NCBI GenBank assembly: GCA_017477935.1
Contig: JAFVIC010000070.1
Span: 1-43,197, forward strand
DNA length: 43,197 bases
Reading direction: 5' to 3'
DNA from: Akkermansia sp.
Lineage (GTDB): Bacteria; Verrucomicrobiota; Verrucomicrobiia; Verrucomicrobiales; Akkermansiaceae
Notes under the pieces: model-generated
Told to the model about the DNA's origin: nothing
Databases searched by the model: none
Seen by the model: only the letters and a program-made list of their open reading frames with translations
Shown: one piece after another, positions 36,554-43,197 of the stretch
Layout of the letters: each line of letters begins with the position of its first letter
Position numbering within the stretch: the first letter of the stretch is position 1
Position numbers and translations under genes: made by a program

Positions 36554-37141
36554 ATGTTAGTAGGAAAGAAAGCCCCTGAGTTCAGCGCAAGCGCCGTAGT
36601 GAATAGCGAAATTGTCAACGACTTCAGTCTGGAGCAATATCTGGGTCGTCAGTATGTGTTGCTGTTCTTCTACCCCAAAGATTTCACCTTTGTATGCCCG
36701 ACAGAGCTGATAGGTTTCCAGAATGCTCTGCCTGAGTTCGAGAAACGCAATACGGCCGTAGTCGGGTGCTCGACTGACAGCGAGTTCTGCCACTGGGCCT
36801 GGGTAAATACCCCGCGCAATCAGGGCGGTATTCAGGGCGTGACCTACCCGCTTGTGGCAGATATCAACAAAGAAGTTGCTGCGAAGTTTGATGTATTGGC
36901 GGATGAAGGCGACCGTGTGGCCTACCGTGGCTTGTACCTCATCGACAAGGAGGGCGTGGTGCGCCACCAACTCATCAACGATATGCCGCTGGGGCGCTCG
37001 ATAGACGAGGCCATACGCATCGTGGATGCTTTGCAGCACTTCGAGCAGTTCGGTGAAGTTTGCCCCATGGGCTGGCACAAGGGAGAGGCCGCGATGCAGG
37101 CCACGCACGAGGGGGTAGCCGGTTATCTGGCTGATAAGTAA
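36554..37141 (+). CDS. Typical 2-Cys peroxiredoxin (AhpC/Prx1 family)
   Basis: This 195-residue thiol peroxidase reduces hydrogen peroxide and organic peroxides. The peroxidatic cysteine lies in FYPKDFTFVCPTELIGFQ and the resolving cysteine in the C-terminal FGEVCPMGWHKGE, the hallmark of typical 2-Cys enzymes acting as obligate dimers. SVVGCSTDSxFxH appears as VVGCSTDSEFCHWAWVNTPR. The start at 36554 (MLVGKKAPEFSASAV) matches family N-termini; a longer frame from 36497 adds a basic leader that overlaps the promoter region. No ahpF or oxyR is adjacent. It is a single-gene unit followed by a hairpin. Confidence 0.95.
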   Translation: MLVGKKAPEFSASAVVNSEIVNDFSLEQYLGRQYVLLFFYPKDFTFVCPTELIGFQNALPEFEKRNTAVVGCSTDSEFCHWAWVNTPRNQGGIQGVTYPLVADINKEVAAKFDVLADEGDRVAYRGLYLIDKEGVVRHQLINDMPLGRSIDEAIRIVDALQHFEQFGEVCPMGWHKGEAAMQATHEGVAGYLADK

Positions 37142-37194
37142 GCACCCACTCCCGTGCTATTGCAGAAAATCGTTCATAAGAGATAAGAGGAGAG

Positions 37195-37222
37195 ACGGTC
37201 CCGGGAGCAATCCCGGGGCCGT
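37195..37222. terminator. 12-bp hairpin between convergent genes
   Basis: acggtcccggga (37195-37206) pairs with tcccggggccgt (37211-37222) with one T-G pair and a GCAA tetraloop. No long T-run follows on either strand, so it may be a terminator without a U-tract or a 3' stabiliser. It lies between the peroxiredoxin gene and the convergent CHASE2-like gene. Confidence 0.55.
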
Positions 37223-37245
37223 TAATTCTCTGCAATCAAGTCAGC

Positions 37246-38577
37246 TCAGCGTCTACGCTTCATTTCCGTTGGCCGCAACACGCAGAGCGCGAGTGCCAGG
37301 GTGAGCCAGGTGGCGATGGCCGAGGTCAGGTGCACCCAGTAGCCAAGCTGCATCTCGCGGTGAGCAAACCACAGCAACCCGCCAAGGGCTGCCAGCATGG
37401 TAAGCTTACAGAGCACACCGGGGAAATAGGGCAACACGCGCACGGCAAAGAGTGCAATAGCAGCCAGTATACTCAGGCTGAGCCAGTCTGTGGCGGGGGT
37501 GCGGTACATCAGGCTCAGGCCGGGAGCTCCCTGTTGCGTGTGATATTCAGTGATTTCTGTGGCGCAGAGCTGGGATATGGTGGCAGCCAGCTGCGCGGGG
37601 CGGCGGCCCTCCGCCTTGCCATCCGGGGGGATGGAGAGCAGGACAATGGGGGCACGGGCCGGGGTGCTGCTGCTGTCAATGAAAGATTCGGGCTTCAGCG
37701 AGTTGCTCACGGACTGTTGCAGGCGGGTGCACCCGCGCTCATCGAGTGGCAGTGTGATGGTTCCCAGCCGTATATCTTTGCCCATACGCACTTTGATATC
37801 AGTGGGCTTCAGCCCCTTAATCTGCATGGCCAGGCGCAGGGGAAGTGTGGGTAGAATTTCGCCATTCCAGCGGGCAAGCAGGGGGAAAGAGCGGTCTGTG
37901 GCGGCGGTGGGGTTCTGGGTCAGGCGCTCATCGTTGATTCTGTCGGGAGCCCAGGCGAGTTGCTGCGCTTCGTTGAGGTAGAGCAGGTCATTTTCGAAGG
38001 CACGGTTGGCTGCGGGCAGGTCAGTGGTATCGCCCTCAATTTGCTCGGGGGGAATACTGCCGGCACGCAGCACAGCCGGGGTGAAGTCGGCATCTGCCGT
38101 GGTGCGGCCGCGCAGACCGATGGCTTTGCTGTCAAAGCGGGTGATTCCCAGGGCTACCATCTGGCGGGCAATAGGCGCGGTATCTCCCTGCCATGAGAGC
38201 GGCGCGCTGATGGCCAGGTGCCGGGTGCCGCAGCTCTCACCGAGTTTGTGCAGCAGTACGGCAAAATCCTGCGGGCCGAGCGGCAGTGCTGCAAAACAGC
38301 GGGCAGCGGTCGAATCATCCAGCTCGATGGCGGTAACAGCCGGGCACTCGATACGGCGTGTTTCCACCGTGGTGTCAGGTTCGCGCGGGGCTGTCTGCCC
38401 GGCGTGGAGCAGGTGCAGGGTACGCTCCGTCGGCACCATGCCCACTGCCTTGCCGGCATAGTTGTACAGCCGGGCATCTATGTGCTCTGTATGTTCACCG
38501 GTCAGCACGGCAACGGCTACCAGTACCAGCAGCCAGAAAAAACTGTGCAGTTTACTCAGACGACGTTTAGCAGCCAT
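37246..38577 (-). CDS. CHASE2-like sensor protein without effector domain
   Basis: The start at 38577 gives 443 residues (MAAKRRLSKLHSFFWLLVLV). The layout is one N-terminal membrane segment (about 12-28), a periplasmic domain of about 330 residues (AVTAIELDDSTAARCFAALP, GPQDFAVLLHKLGESCGTRH, SFPLLARWNGEILPTLPLRL), and three C-terminal membrane segments ending at the basic tail. This matches CHASE2 sensor architecture, in which a cyclase or kinase normally follows; here the protein stops after the third helix. The start overlaps the kinase gene by 22 nt. A frame extending to 38670 is rejected because it lacks the N-terminal signal. Assignment to CHASE2 is tentative. Confidence 0.6.
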   Translation of the reverse strand: MAAKRRLSKLHSFFWLLVLVAVAVLTGEHTEHIDARLYNYAGKAVGMVPTERTLHLLHAGQTAPREPDTTVETRRIECPAVTAIELDDSTAARCFAALPLGPQDFAVLLHKLGESCGTRHLAISAPLSWQGDTAPIARQMVALGITRFDSKAIGLRGRTTADADFTPAVLRAGSIPPEQIEGDTTDLPAANRAFENDLLYLNEAQQLAWAPDRINDERLTQNPTAATDRSFPLLARWNGEILPTLPLRLAMQIKGLKPTDIKVRMGKDIRLGTITLPLDERGCTRLQQSVSNSLKPESFIDSSSTPARAPIVLLSIPPDGKAEGRRPAQLAATISQLCATEITEYHTQQGAPGLSLMYRTPATDWLSLSILAAIALFAVRVLPYFPGVLCKLTMLAALGGLLWFAHREMQLGYWVHLTSAIATWLTLALALCVLRPTEMKRRR

Positions 38578-39521
38578 GTCGCAACTTGCGTGTAGGGTGA
38601 ATCTGCCGGTACGGCTGCGGCTACCTGTCGCAGTTTTCTCAACCCGGTGGGTATGAGGTTGAGGTACCATTCCTTGTGTTGATTGTGGCCTATGTTGGCG
38701 AAGGCGCCGAGCGCCTGCATGAGCCGCTGCATGGCGCAGGCTGCCAGTATGTGCGGGTCAGGGGCACTGCCGTTCAGTTCGCTGTAGAGGGCGAGCAGCT
38801 CTGCGCTTTCCTGCGCGCTGAAATCCATGTAGGGGTCGTAGATGAGCGAGGCAATGTCGTACTCTGCCCGACCGGGGCGCATGCCCTGGAAGTCAATGAG
38901 CCAGGCCTGCCCCTCATGCAGCATGATATTCTGGCTCTGGCAGTCGCGATGCACCGGCACTCGTGGCAGTGCTGCCAGCTCGTCAGCCATTTGCTGCAGG
39001 GCCGGGTGCGCGGTGAAGACTGCGGAATCCATCCCCAGGTGGCGACCAATCAGGTGCTCGGCAAAGTAGCTTTGCTCCCAGCGGTACATGGCGCTGTCGA
39101 ACCCGGGTTGCAGTTCCCAGTCAGGCTGCAGGCGGTGTAGCGGTATGAGGGCCTGGAGTGCTTTCGCATAAGCCGCCTTGCGTATGGGCCAAGGGGCGGA
39201 TTTCAGACTCAGCAAATCCGTACTGCCCAGGTCACGCACCAGGCAGGCTCCGCGACCCTGCCCGTAATCTGCTGTGCACAGTACCTCCGGCACGCGCACC
39301 CCGGCTGCGGCCAGCCCACGTGCAGCCGGTACGAAGGAAGCGTTGTCCGCCCGGTCAGCAGTCCAATAAATGCCCAGTACCCCACAGGCTTGTGCCAGGT
39401 CTGCACGCATGATGCTCCGCCCGGAGGCTCCCGTGGCTATCAGCTGCAGGGCATCGGCAGGTACAGGGCAGTGCAGGTATTGCTGCATGAGCTCTGCCAG
39501 GGCTGTGGAGGGAGTGTGCAT
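38556..39521 (-). CDS. Aminoglycoside-phosphotransferase-fold kinase (AmgK-like)
   Basis: This 321-residue protein kinase-like phosphotransferase has the catalytic loop VPVHRDCQSQNIMLHEGQ (HxD plus Asn) and the metal-binding WLIDFQGMRPGRAEYDIASL. The IDFQ..RxGxxxYDxASL form is that of AmgK, the anomeric MurNAc/GlcNAc kinase of cell-wall recycling, rather than of antibiotic kinases. A partner nucleotidyltransferase (MurU) is not present, so the substrate remains open. It lies 4 nt behind the two-TM protein gene and overlaps the CHASE2-like gene. Resistance to aminoglycosides should not be assumed. Confidence 0.78.
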   Translation of the reverse strand: MHTPSTALAELMQQYLHCPVPADALQLIATGASGRSIMRADLAQACGVLGIYWTADRADNASFVPAARGLAAAGVRVPEVLCTADYGQGRGACLVRDLGSTDLLSLKSAPWPIRKAAYAKALQALIPLHRLQPDWELQPGFDSAMYRWEQSYFAEHLIGRHLGMDSAVFTAHPALQQMADELAALPRVPVHRDCQSQNIMLHEGQAWLIDFQGMRPGRAEYDIASLIYDPYMDFSAQESAELLALYSELNGSAPDPHILAACAMQRLMQALGAFANIGHNQHKEWYLNLIPTGLRKLRQVAAAVPADSPYTQVATWLLNVV

Positions 39522-39525
39522 GGGG

Positions 39526-39987
39526 TTAGTCTACGCGGAAGAAGTTCAGCCCGTTCGGTGTTTCTTTGACCTCATTTTTACGGGCAGGGGCTGCCGGGGT
39601 GGGGGCTTCTTCGGTTGGTGGTTGCGGTACTCGCGGGGGGAGTGCCACGGGCTCCTCCGGCGCCGGAGCTGTCTGGAAATAGTCCGCCGCCATCGGTTGG
39701 GCAGGGCGCACGGGAACGGGCTTTTTCACCTTGGTTACGGGGGCGGGCAGGGGCGGCTGCACACAGCTGAGCATGATACCTTGTCGTTGAAGTAGCGAGG
39801 CCACCTGAGTCAGCAGATATACCACTACGGCCACGGCCAGCGGCCAGGCCGCCACCGCCAGGGTGTTCACGAATTCAGCGGCGCTCTTGATGGTTGATAA
39901 ATCAGACAGTACGTGGCCTATGCTGACCAGCCCGCAGAAGGCAAACAGCGTTGCGACCAGATACCCGGCTATGGTGGCAATAAACAT
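39526..39987 (-). CDS. Small two-TM protein with proline-rich tail
   Basis: The start at 39987 gives 153 residues (MFIATIAGYLVATLFAFCGL). Two membrane segments span about residues 3-25 and 44-63. A Pro/Ala/Val/Glu-rich tail follows (VKKPVPVRPAQPMAADYFQT) and ends LNFFRVD. The frame continues upstream to 40053, but that region is the promoter. No family is recognised. It is first in the operon with the AmgK-like kinase and the CHASE2-like protein, and its mRNA is predicted to be leaderless. Confidence 0.7.
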   Translation of the reverse strand: MFIATIAGYLVATLFAFCGLVSIGHVLSDLSTIKSAAEFVNTLAVAAWPLAVAVVVYLLTQVASLLQRQGIMLSCVQPPLPAPVTKVKKPVPVRPAQPMAADYFQTAPAPEEPVALPPRVPQPPTEEAPTPAAPARKNEVKETPNGLNFFRVD

Positions 39988-39994
39988 GGCAGAG

Positions 39995-40022
39995 ATTGTA
40001 CCAGATGGGCGCGCTCTGTCAA
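39995..40022 (-). promoter_or_regulatory. Promoter of kinase operon, leaderless
   Basis: On the minus strand a perfect TTGACA (40017-40022), 16 nt, TACAAT (39995-40000). Seven nt (ctctgcc) lie between the -10 and the ATG at 39987. Confidence 0.68.
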
Positions 40023-40095
40023 TTCTAATTGCACTCCCTGTCGGGCATGCCATTGTGTCATATTCCCGCGATTAGCTCGCCTTTTACCTGTCGCC

Positions 40096-40104
40096 TGATA
40101 TAAT
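40096..40104 (+). promoter_or_regulatory. Extended -10 promoter of aldo-keto reductase gene
   Basis: TGATATAAT is an extended -10 (TGn plus perfect TATAAT at 40099-40104); no good -35 is seen. The preferred ATG is 13 nt downstream, at 40118. Confidence 0.5.
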
Positions 40105-40117
40105 GGGTGCCATATTT

Positions 40118-41077
40118 ATGGCTGACATGCAATACCGCAGATGTGGAAAGAGTGGAATTCTGCTGCCTGAGATTTCTCTGGGGCTGTGGCATAATTTTGG
40201 TGACGGCGCTGATATGAGCGTTTGCCGCAACATGATTGCTCGCGCGATGGAACTGGGAATTTGCCACTTTGATCTGGCAGACAATTACGGACCGCCCCCC
40301 GGTAGTGCCGAGACGTGCTTCGGCCGCCTGCTCAAGAGCGACTTTGCTGCCCTGCGAGACGAGATGTTCATCTCCACCAAGGCCGGGCACCTTATGTGGC
40401 CCGGGCCCTACGGTGATTGGGGGTCACGCAAGCACTTGCTCGCCGGGCTGGATCAATCGCTGCGCCGCATGCAGCTCGATTATGTGGATGTCTTCTACTC
40501 TCACCGCCCCGATCCTCACACCCCGTTGGAGGAAACAATCGGTGCGCTCGTGCACGCCGTGCGCAGCGGAAAGGCTCTCTATGTCGGGCTTTCCAAGTAC
40601 CCGCCCGCACTTTTCAACCGCGCCTGTGAAATGCTGCGCGAGGAAAAAGTTCCCTGCCTGTTGCACCAGTTCCGCTATAACCTGCTTGACCGCAACTGTG
40701 AAAAAGCCGTTCTGCCCGAGGTGGAAGAGCAGCAGACGGGAGCCATCGTTTTCTCTCCGCTCGCGCAAGGCATGCTCACCGGTAAATACCTCAACGGCGT
40801 GACAGAGGGGACTCGCGCGGCTGATACCAGCTCGGTGTTCCTGGATGCCGACAAAGTCGCGGCGGACAATGCCCGCGTGGCCGCCCTGCAGCAGATAGCC
40901 GTGCAGGCCGGTATGCCGCTTACTCAGCTTGCGCTGCGTTGGCTGCTGCGGCGTGAAGAACTCACTTCAGTGCTCATCGGAGCCCGCACCGTAGCTCAGC
41001 TTGAGCAATGTGCTGCCGCTGCGGGGCAGGCACCGTTGCCGCAGGATGTGCTTGATGCTATAGATGCCTTGCCCTGA
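40118..41077 (+). CDS. Aldo-keto reductase (YghZ/AKR14-like)
   Basis: The start at 40118 (MADMQYRRCGKSGILLPEIS) gives 319 residues. The family TIM barrel shows GICHFDLADNYGPPPGSAE with the catalytic Asp and Tyr, the catalytic Lys in MFISTKAGHLMWPGPYGDWG, the catalytic His in VDVFYSHRPDPHTPLEETIG, and the NADPH-site end TSVLIGARTVAQLEQCAAAA. The NYGPPPGSAE form is that of the YghZ group, which reduces L-glyceraldehyde 3-phosphate and methylglyoxal in E. coli. An ATG at 40103 is rejected since it overlaps the -10. It is convergent with rpoN, 9 nt apart. Confidence 0.88.
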   Translation: MADMQYRRCGKSGILLPEISLGLWHNFGDGADMSVCRNMIARAMELGICHFDLADNYGPPPGSAETCFGRLLKSDFAALRDEMFISTKAGHLMWPGPYGDWGSRKHLLAGLDQSLRRMQLDYVDVFYSHRPDPHTPLEETIGALVHAVRSGKALYVGLSKYPPALFNRACEMLREEKVPCLLHQFRYNLLDRNCEKAVLPEVEEQQTGAIVFSPLAQGMLTGKYLNGVTEGTRAADTSSVFLDADKVAADNARVAALQQIAVQAGMPLTQLALRWLLRREELTSVLIGARTVAQLEQCAAAAGQAPLPQDVLDAIDALP

Positions 41078-41086
41078 TGGGGCTGC

Positions 41087-42403
41087 CTAATGCCGCCGCA
41101 GGCGGGCTGGCAGAATTTTCATCTGCTCGCGGTATTTGGCAATGGTGCGGCGAGCCAGAGTAATGCCCTCGGCCTTGAGGGCGGATTCGATGGCGGCATC
41201 GCTCAGCGGGGCGGTGGGTGATTCGTTCTCAATGAACTCACGAATGCGCGCCATGACTGCCCCTACTGATAGATGGTCGCCCTCGGTGTTGTCCACAGCC
41301 GCGCTGAAGAAGCTGCGCAGCTCGTATACACCGTGGCCGCATTTCAGGTACTTGGCTCGCACCGCTCGCGAGACGGTCGAGACACTCACGCCCACATCGG
41401 CGGCTATGGTTTCCATCTGCAGGGGGGCTTGCCTCTGCGGGCCGTGCAGGAAGAAATCGCGCTGCCGGGCCACAATCGCCTGAGCGACTTTCAGTATCGT
41501 CTGCTGGCGCTCGGCAATGGCGCGTATCAGCTCGCGGCCTTCTCGGAAACAGCGGGAGAGGTAACGGCGCAATTCTGCGTTGTCGGCCTGCTCGGCCATC
41601 ATATCGCGGTATTCTGCCGAGATACCCAGCCGCGGCACATCTTCCCCGGTCAGGCTGACCATCAGGTCATTGCCCACTTTTTCCACCACGATATCAGGGG
41701 TGATAACGTGAAGCTCCGCCTGCGAGAACCCGCTGCCCGGGTCAGGATTCAGGCGGGCAATGCGGCGGGCGGCGATAGTGACGGCTTCTTCTTCGACATC
41801 GAGGGCCTGCGCTGCGTCTGCATAGCGGTGATTGATGAGTTCCTGCCAGTGGTGGCGCAGCAGCTGCATGGGTATGCCGCCGTGCTCCCCCAGGCGCTTG
41901 AGTTGCAGAATCAGGCTTTCGCGCAAATCCTGCGCGCCCACGCCGGCGGGCTCCAGGTCGCGCAGGGCACGCAGTGCCCGGCGGAAGGTGAGCTGCGGCA
42001 GCCCGAGGGCGGCAGCGATATCCTGCAGCGGCTCGGCGAAAAAACCGTGGCGGTTCAGGTAGGGGATAAGCGATAGGGCGGCTTGTTCCGTTGCCGGTGG
42101 CAGGGCACTGCGGCGCACCTGTTGCTCCAGGTGTTCTGCCAGCGTGGCAATGCCGGTCTGGTTTTCCAGCAGGCGGTCGTGCCGCAGGGTAGCTGTGTAG
42201 TTCAGGGGGGCGGATGGCTCATCCCCCTCCGGCGCGGGGGGCGGCAGTTCCTCCAGGGTCGGGTTGGTGGCCATGGCCTGCGCTGCGATTTCGCTCAGCT
42301 CCATCGTGCCGGCCTGCAGGGTGCGCATGAACAACTGCACGGCGGCGTTTGCTGCCATGCTCTGCTGCATTCCCTGTGCCATACCGGCGATGCTCATGTG
42401 CAT
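41087..42403 (-). CDS. rpoN: RNA polymerase sigma-54 factor
   Basis: This 438-residue sigma-54 directs RNA polymerase to -24/-12 promoters that need an AAA+ activator. Region I is recognisable (MAQGMQQSMAANAAVQLFMR ... IAAQAMATNPTLEELPPP), as are the core-binding domain (GFFAEPLQDIAAALGLPQLT, LEPAGVGAQDLRESLILQLK), the helix-turn-helix (IAADVGVSVSTVSRAVRAKY) and the RpoN box as ITLARRTIAKYREQMKI. The frame remains open upstream to 42808, but that part overlaps the phosphorylase gene and is not sigma-like. The ATG at 42397 is an equal candidate. Sigma-54 targets in the window were not found. Confidence 0.95.
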   Translation of the reverse strand: MHMSIAGMAQGMQQSMAANAAVQLFMRTLQAGTMELSEIAAQAMATNPTLEELPPPAPEGDEPSAPLNYTATLRHDRLLENQTGIATLAEHLEQQVRRSALPPATEQAALSLIPYLNRHGFFAEPLQDIAAALGLPQLTFRRALRALRDLEPAGVGAQDLRESLILQLKRLGEHGGIPMQLLRHHWQELINHRYADAAQALDVEEEAVTIAARRIARLNPDPGSGFSQAELHVITPDIVVEKVGNDLMVSLTGEDVPRLGISAEYRDMMAEQADNAELRRYLSRCFREGRELIRAIAERQQTILKVAQAIVARQRDFFLHGPQRQAPLQMETIAADVGVSVSTVSRAVRAKYLKCGHGVYELRSFFSAAVDNTEGDHLSVGAVMARIREFIENESPTAPLSDAAIESALKAEGITLARRTIAKYREQMKILPARLRRH

Positions 42404-42487
42404 TCTCTTAGCAGATTTTGCCCCCTTTGGCAAGTGCAAAGCGCGTGCGCAGGCCGCGGCGCGGAGTTCATACCGCTTGTAACGAAA

Positions 42488-42515
42488 CCCCCGCCGGGTA
42501 TGAGCCGGGCGGGGG
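42488..42515 (-). terminator. Terminator behind the phosphorylase-family gene
   Basis: An 8-bp GC stem (cccccgcc 42488-42495 with ggcggggg 42508-42515) is followed on the minus strand by TTTCGTT. It lies 27 nt beyond the stop at 42543. Confidence 0.5.
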
Positions 42516-42542
42516 GTGGGTAAGGTGATGTGGCGCGAGGGG

Positions 42543-43197
42543 TTACGCGTTGTACATCTTGGTGTAGTACTCGTCGGCCATACGGTCGGAATTGAACGCC
42601 GGATCGATGTCTTCCATGGCGTTGAACACGATGTCGTTCCAGGCGTCGCGATTGTCGTAGTAGAGCGGCAGCACGCGCGATTCGAGTATGTTGTAGAAGT
42701 TGTCGCGGTCGGAGCGGTCGCGAGCCTCGGGCGAGAGCCCGGCCTTCGCCTCGGGGATGATGTAGCAGTTCTGCCCATCGCGTGCAAACTCGCGCACCCA
42801 GCCATCATTGGTGGAGATGGTGATGGTGCCGTTCATGGCGGCGGACATGCCGGAGGTGCCGGAGGCCTCGCGCGTGACAACGGGGTTGTTCAACCAGATG
42901 TCTGACCCGTTCTTGAGCAGTCGGGAAAGCGCGAGTTCGTAGCCGGTGAGTACGGCGCAACGGGGGTATTTCTCGCTGAGTTTGTTGAGCTTGTTGAAGA
43001 TATCCACCGCGGTGAAATCTGTCGGGTAGGGCTTGCCTGCCCAGATCATCTGCACCGGGCGGTTGGTGCGCTGCAACATGCGCTCGAACATCACCGGGTT
43101 TTCGGTGATGAGGGCCGGGCGCTTGTAGGCGGCAAATCGGCGTGCCCAAACGATGGTGAGGGTATCCTGGTCAAAGAGGTGACCGGTCTGCTCACCC
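42543..43197 (-). CDS. Alpha-glucan phosphorylase-family (GT35) protein, C-terminal part
   Basis: Only the last 218 codons are in the window; the start lies beyond 43197. WARRFAAYKRPALITENPVM, MIWAGKPYPTD and DIWLNNPVVTREASGTSGM are the signatures of the glycogen/alpha-glucan phosphorylase family (the shorter, MalP-unlike branch). Genuine phosphorylases have a lysine in GTSGMKAAxNG that holds pyridoxal phosphate; here the codon is TCC and the motif reads GTSGMSAAMNG. The visible part is otherwise well conserved, so the gene does not look decayed. It may be a relative that does not use PLP, or a non-catalytic partner. Family membership is confident; phosphorylase activity is doubtful. Confidence 0.8.
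   Translation of the reverse strand, partial: GEQTGHLFDQDTLTIVWARRFAAYKRPALITENPVMFERMLQRTNRPVQMIWAGKPYPTDFTAVDIFNKLNKLSEKYPRCAVLTGYELALSRLLKNGSDIWLNNPVVTREASGTSGMSAAMNGTITISTNDGWVREFARDGQNCYIIPEAKAGLSPEARDRSDRDNFYNILESRVLPLYYDNRDAWNDIVFNAMEDIDPAFNSDRMADEYYTKMYNA

Noticed and set aside
38578..38670. Longer start for the CHASE2-like protein
   Set aside because: It would bury the membrane segment behind 31 extra residues encoded within the kinase gene.
42404..42808. Extension of rpoN by 135 codons upstream
   Set aside because: The added region overlaps the phosphorylase-family gene in another frame and shows no sigma-54 similarity.

Overview
The window (about 43 kb, mostly GC-rich) looks like chromosome of a Gram-negative bacterium, most likely from the Verrucomicrobiota/PVC group. 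Outer-membrane functions are present: a TonB-dependent receptor, TonB, a LolD-like ATPase and several lipoprotein signals. Other pointers are a MurC-MurB fusion, a TatC with a large insertion, sigma-54 and near-absence of Shine-Dalgarno sites. The phylum is an inference from gene content. No rRNA, CRISPR array or intact transposase was found.

Layout. (1) 1-3950, minus: dnaK, groES and groEL (groEL is cut by the window start). (2) 4206-10103, minus: a tight run asd, ispA, an oppF-like ATPase, tatC and three related small membrane proteins, the last fused to a GNAT acetyltransferase. (3) 10293-12990: an AEC permease, tRNA-Cys(GCA) with its own promoter and terminator, then a group II intron remnant placed directly behind that terminator. 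An AT-rich accessory patch follows, with one lipoprotein-like gene and a hairpin-rich RNA candidate. (4) 12991-17179, minus: murC-murB, ddl and ftsQ joined by 1-nt stop/start overlaps; no ftsA or ftsZ follows. (5) 17564-24622: a small anchored protein, then a complete F-type ATP synthase operon (atpB-E-F-H-A-G-D-C, minus). (6) 24699-29320, minus: a cobalamin-riboswitch-led operon of TonB-dependent receptor, family-5 solute-binding protein and TonB. (7) 29423-36340: panC-lolD; a convergent NUDIX/lipoprotein/coiled-coil operon; a PA14-like anchored protein; two small lipoproteins (one with a histone-like basic tail); a polytopic membrane protein. (8) 36554-43197: a 2-Cys peroxiredoxin; a minus operon with a two-TM protein, an APH/AmgK-like kinase and a CHASE2-like protein; an aldo-keto reductase; rpoN; and the C-terminal part of an alpha-glucan phosphorylase-family protein that lacks the PLP lysine.

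The most noteworthy signals are these. Several sigma-70-type promoters have their -10 box only 6-15 nt before the start codon, implying leaderless or nearly leaderless mRNAs. The B12-riboswitch operon pairs a receptor with a family-5 binding protein and its own TonB. The group II intron remnant sits behind a terminator. The phosphorylase-family protein has Ser where the cofactor Lys is expected. A 14-codon upstream ORF with a strong Shine-Dalgarno overlaps the start of asd.
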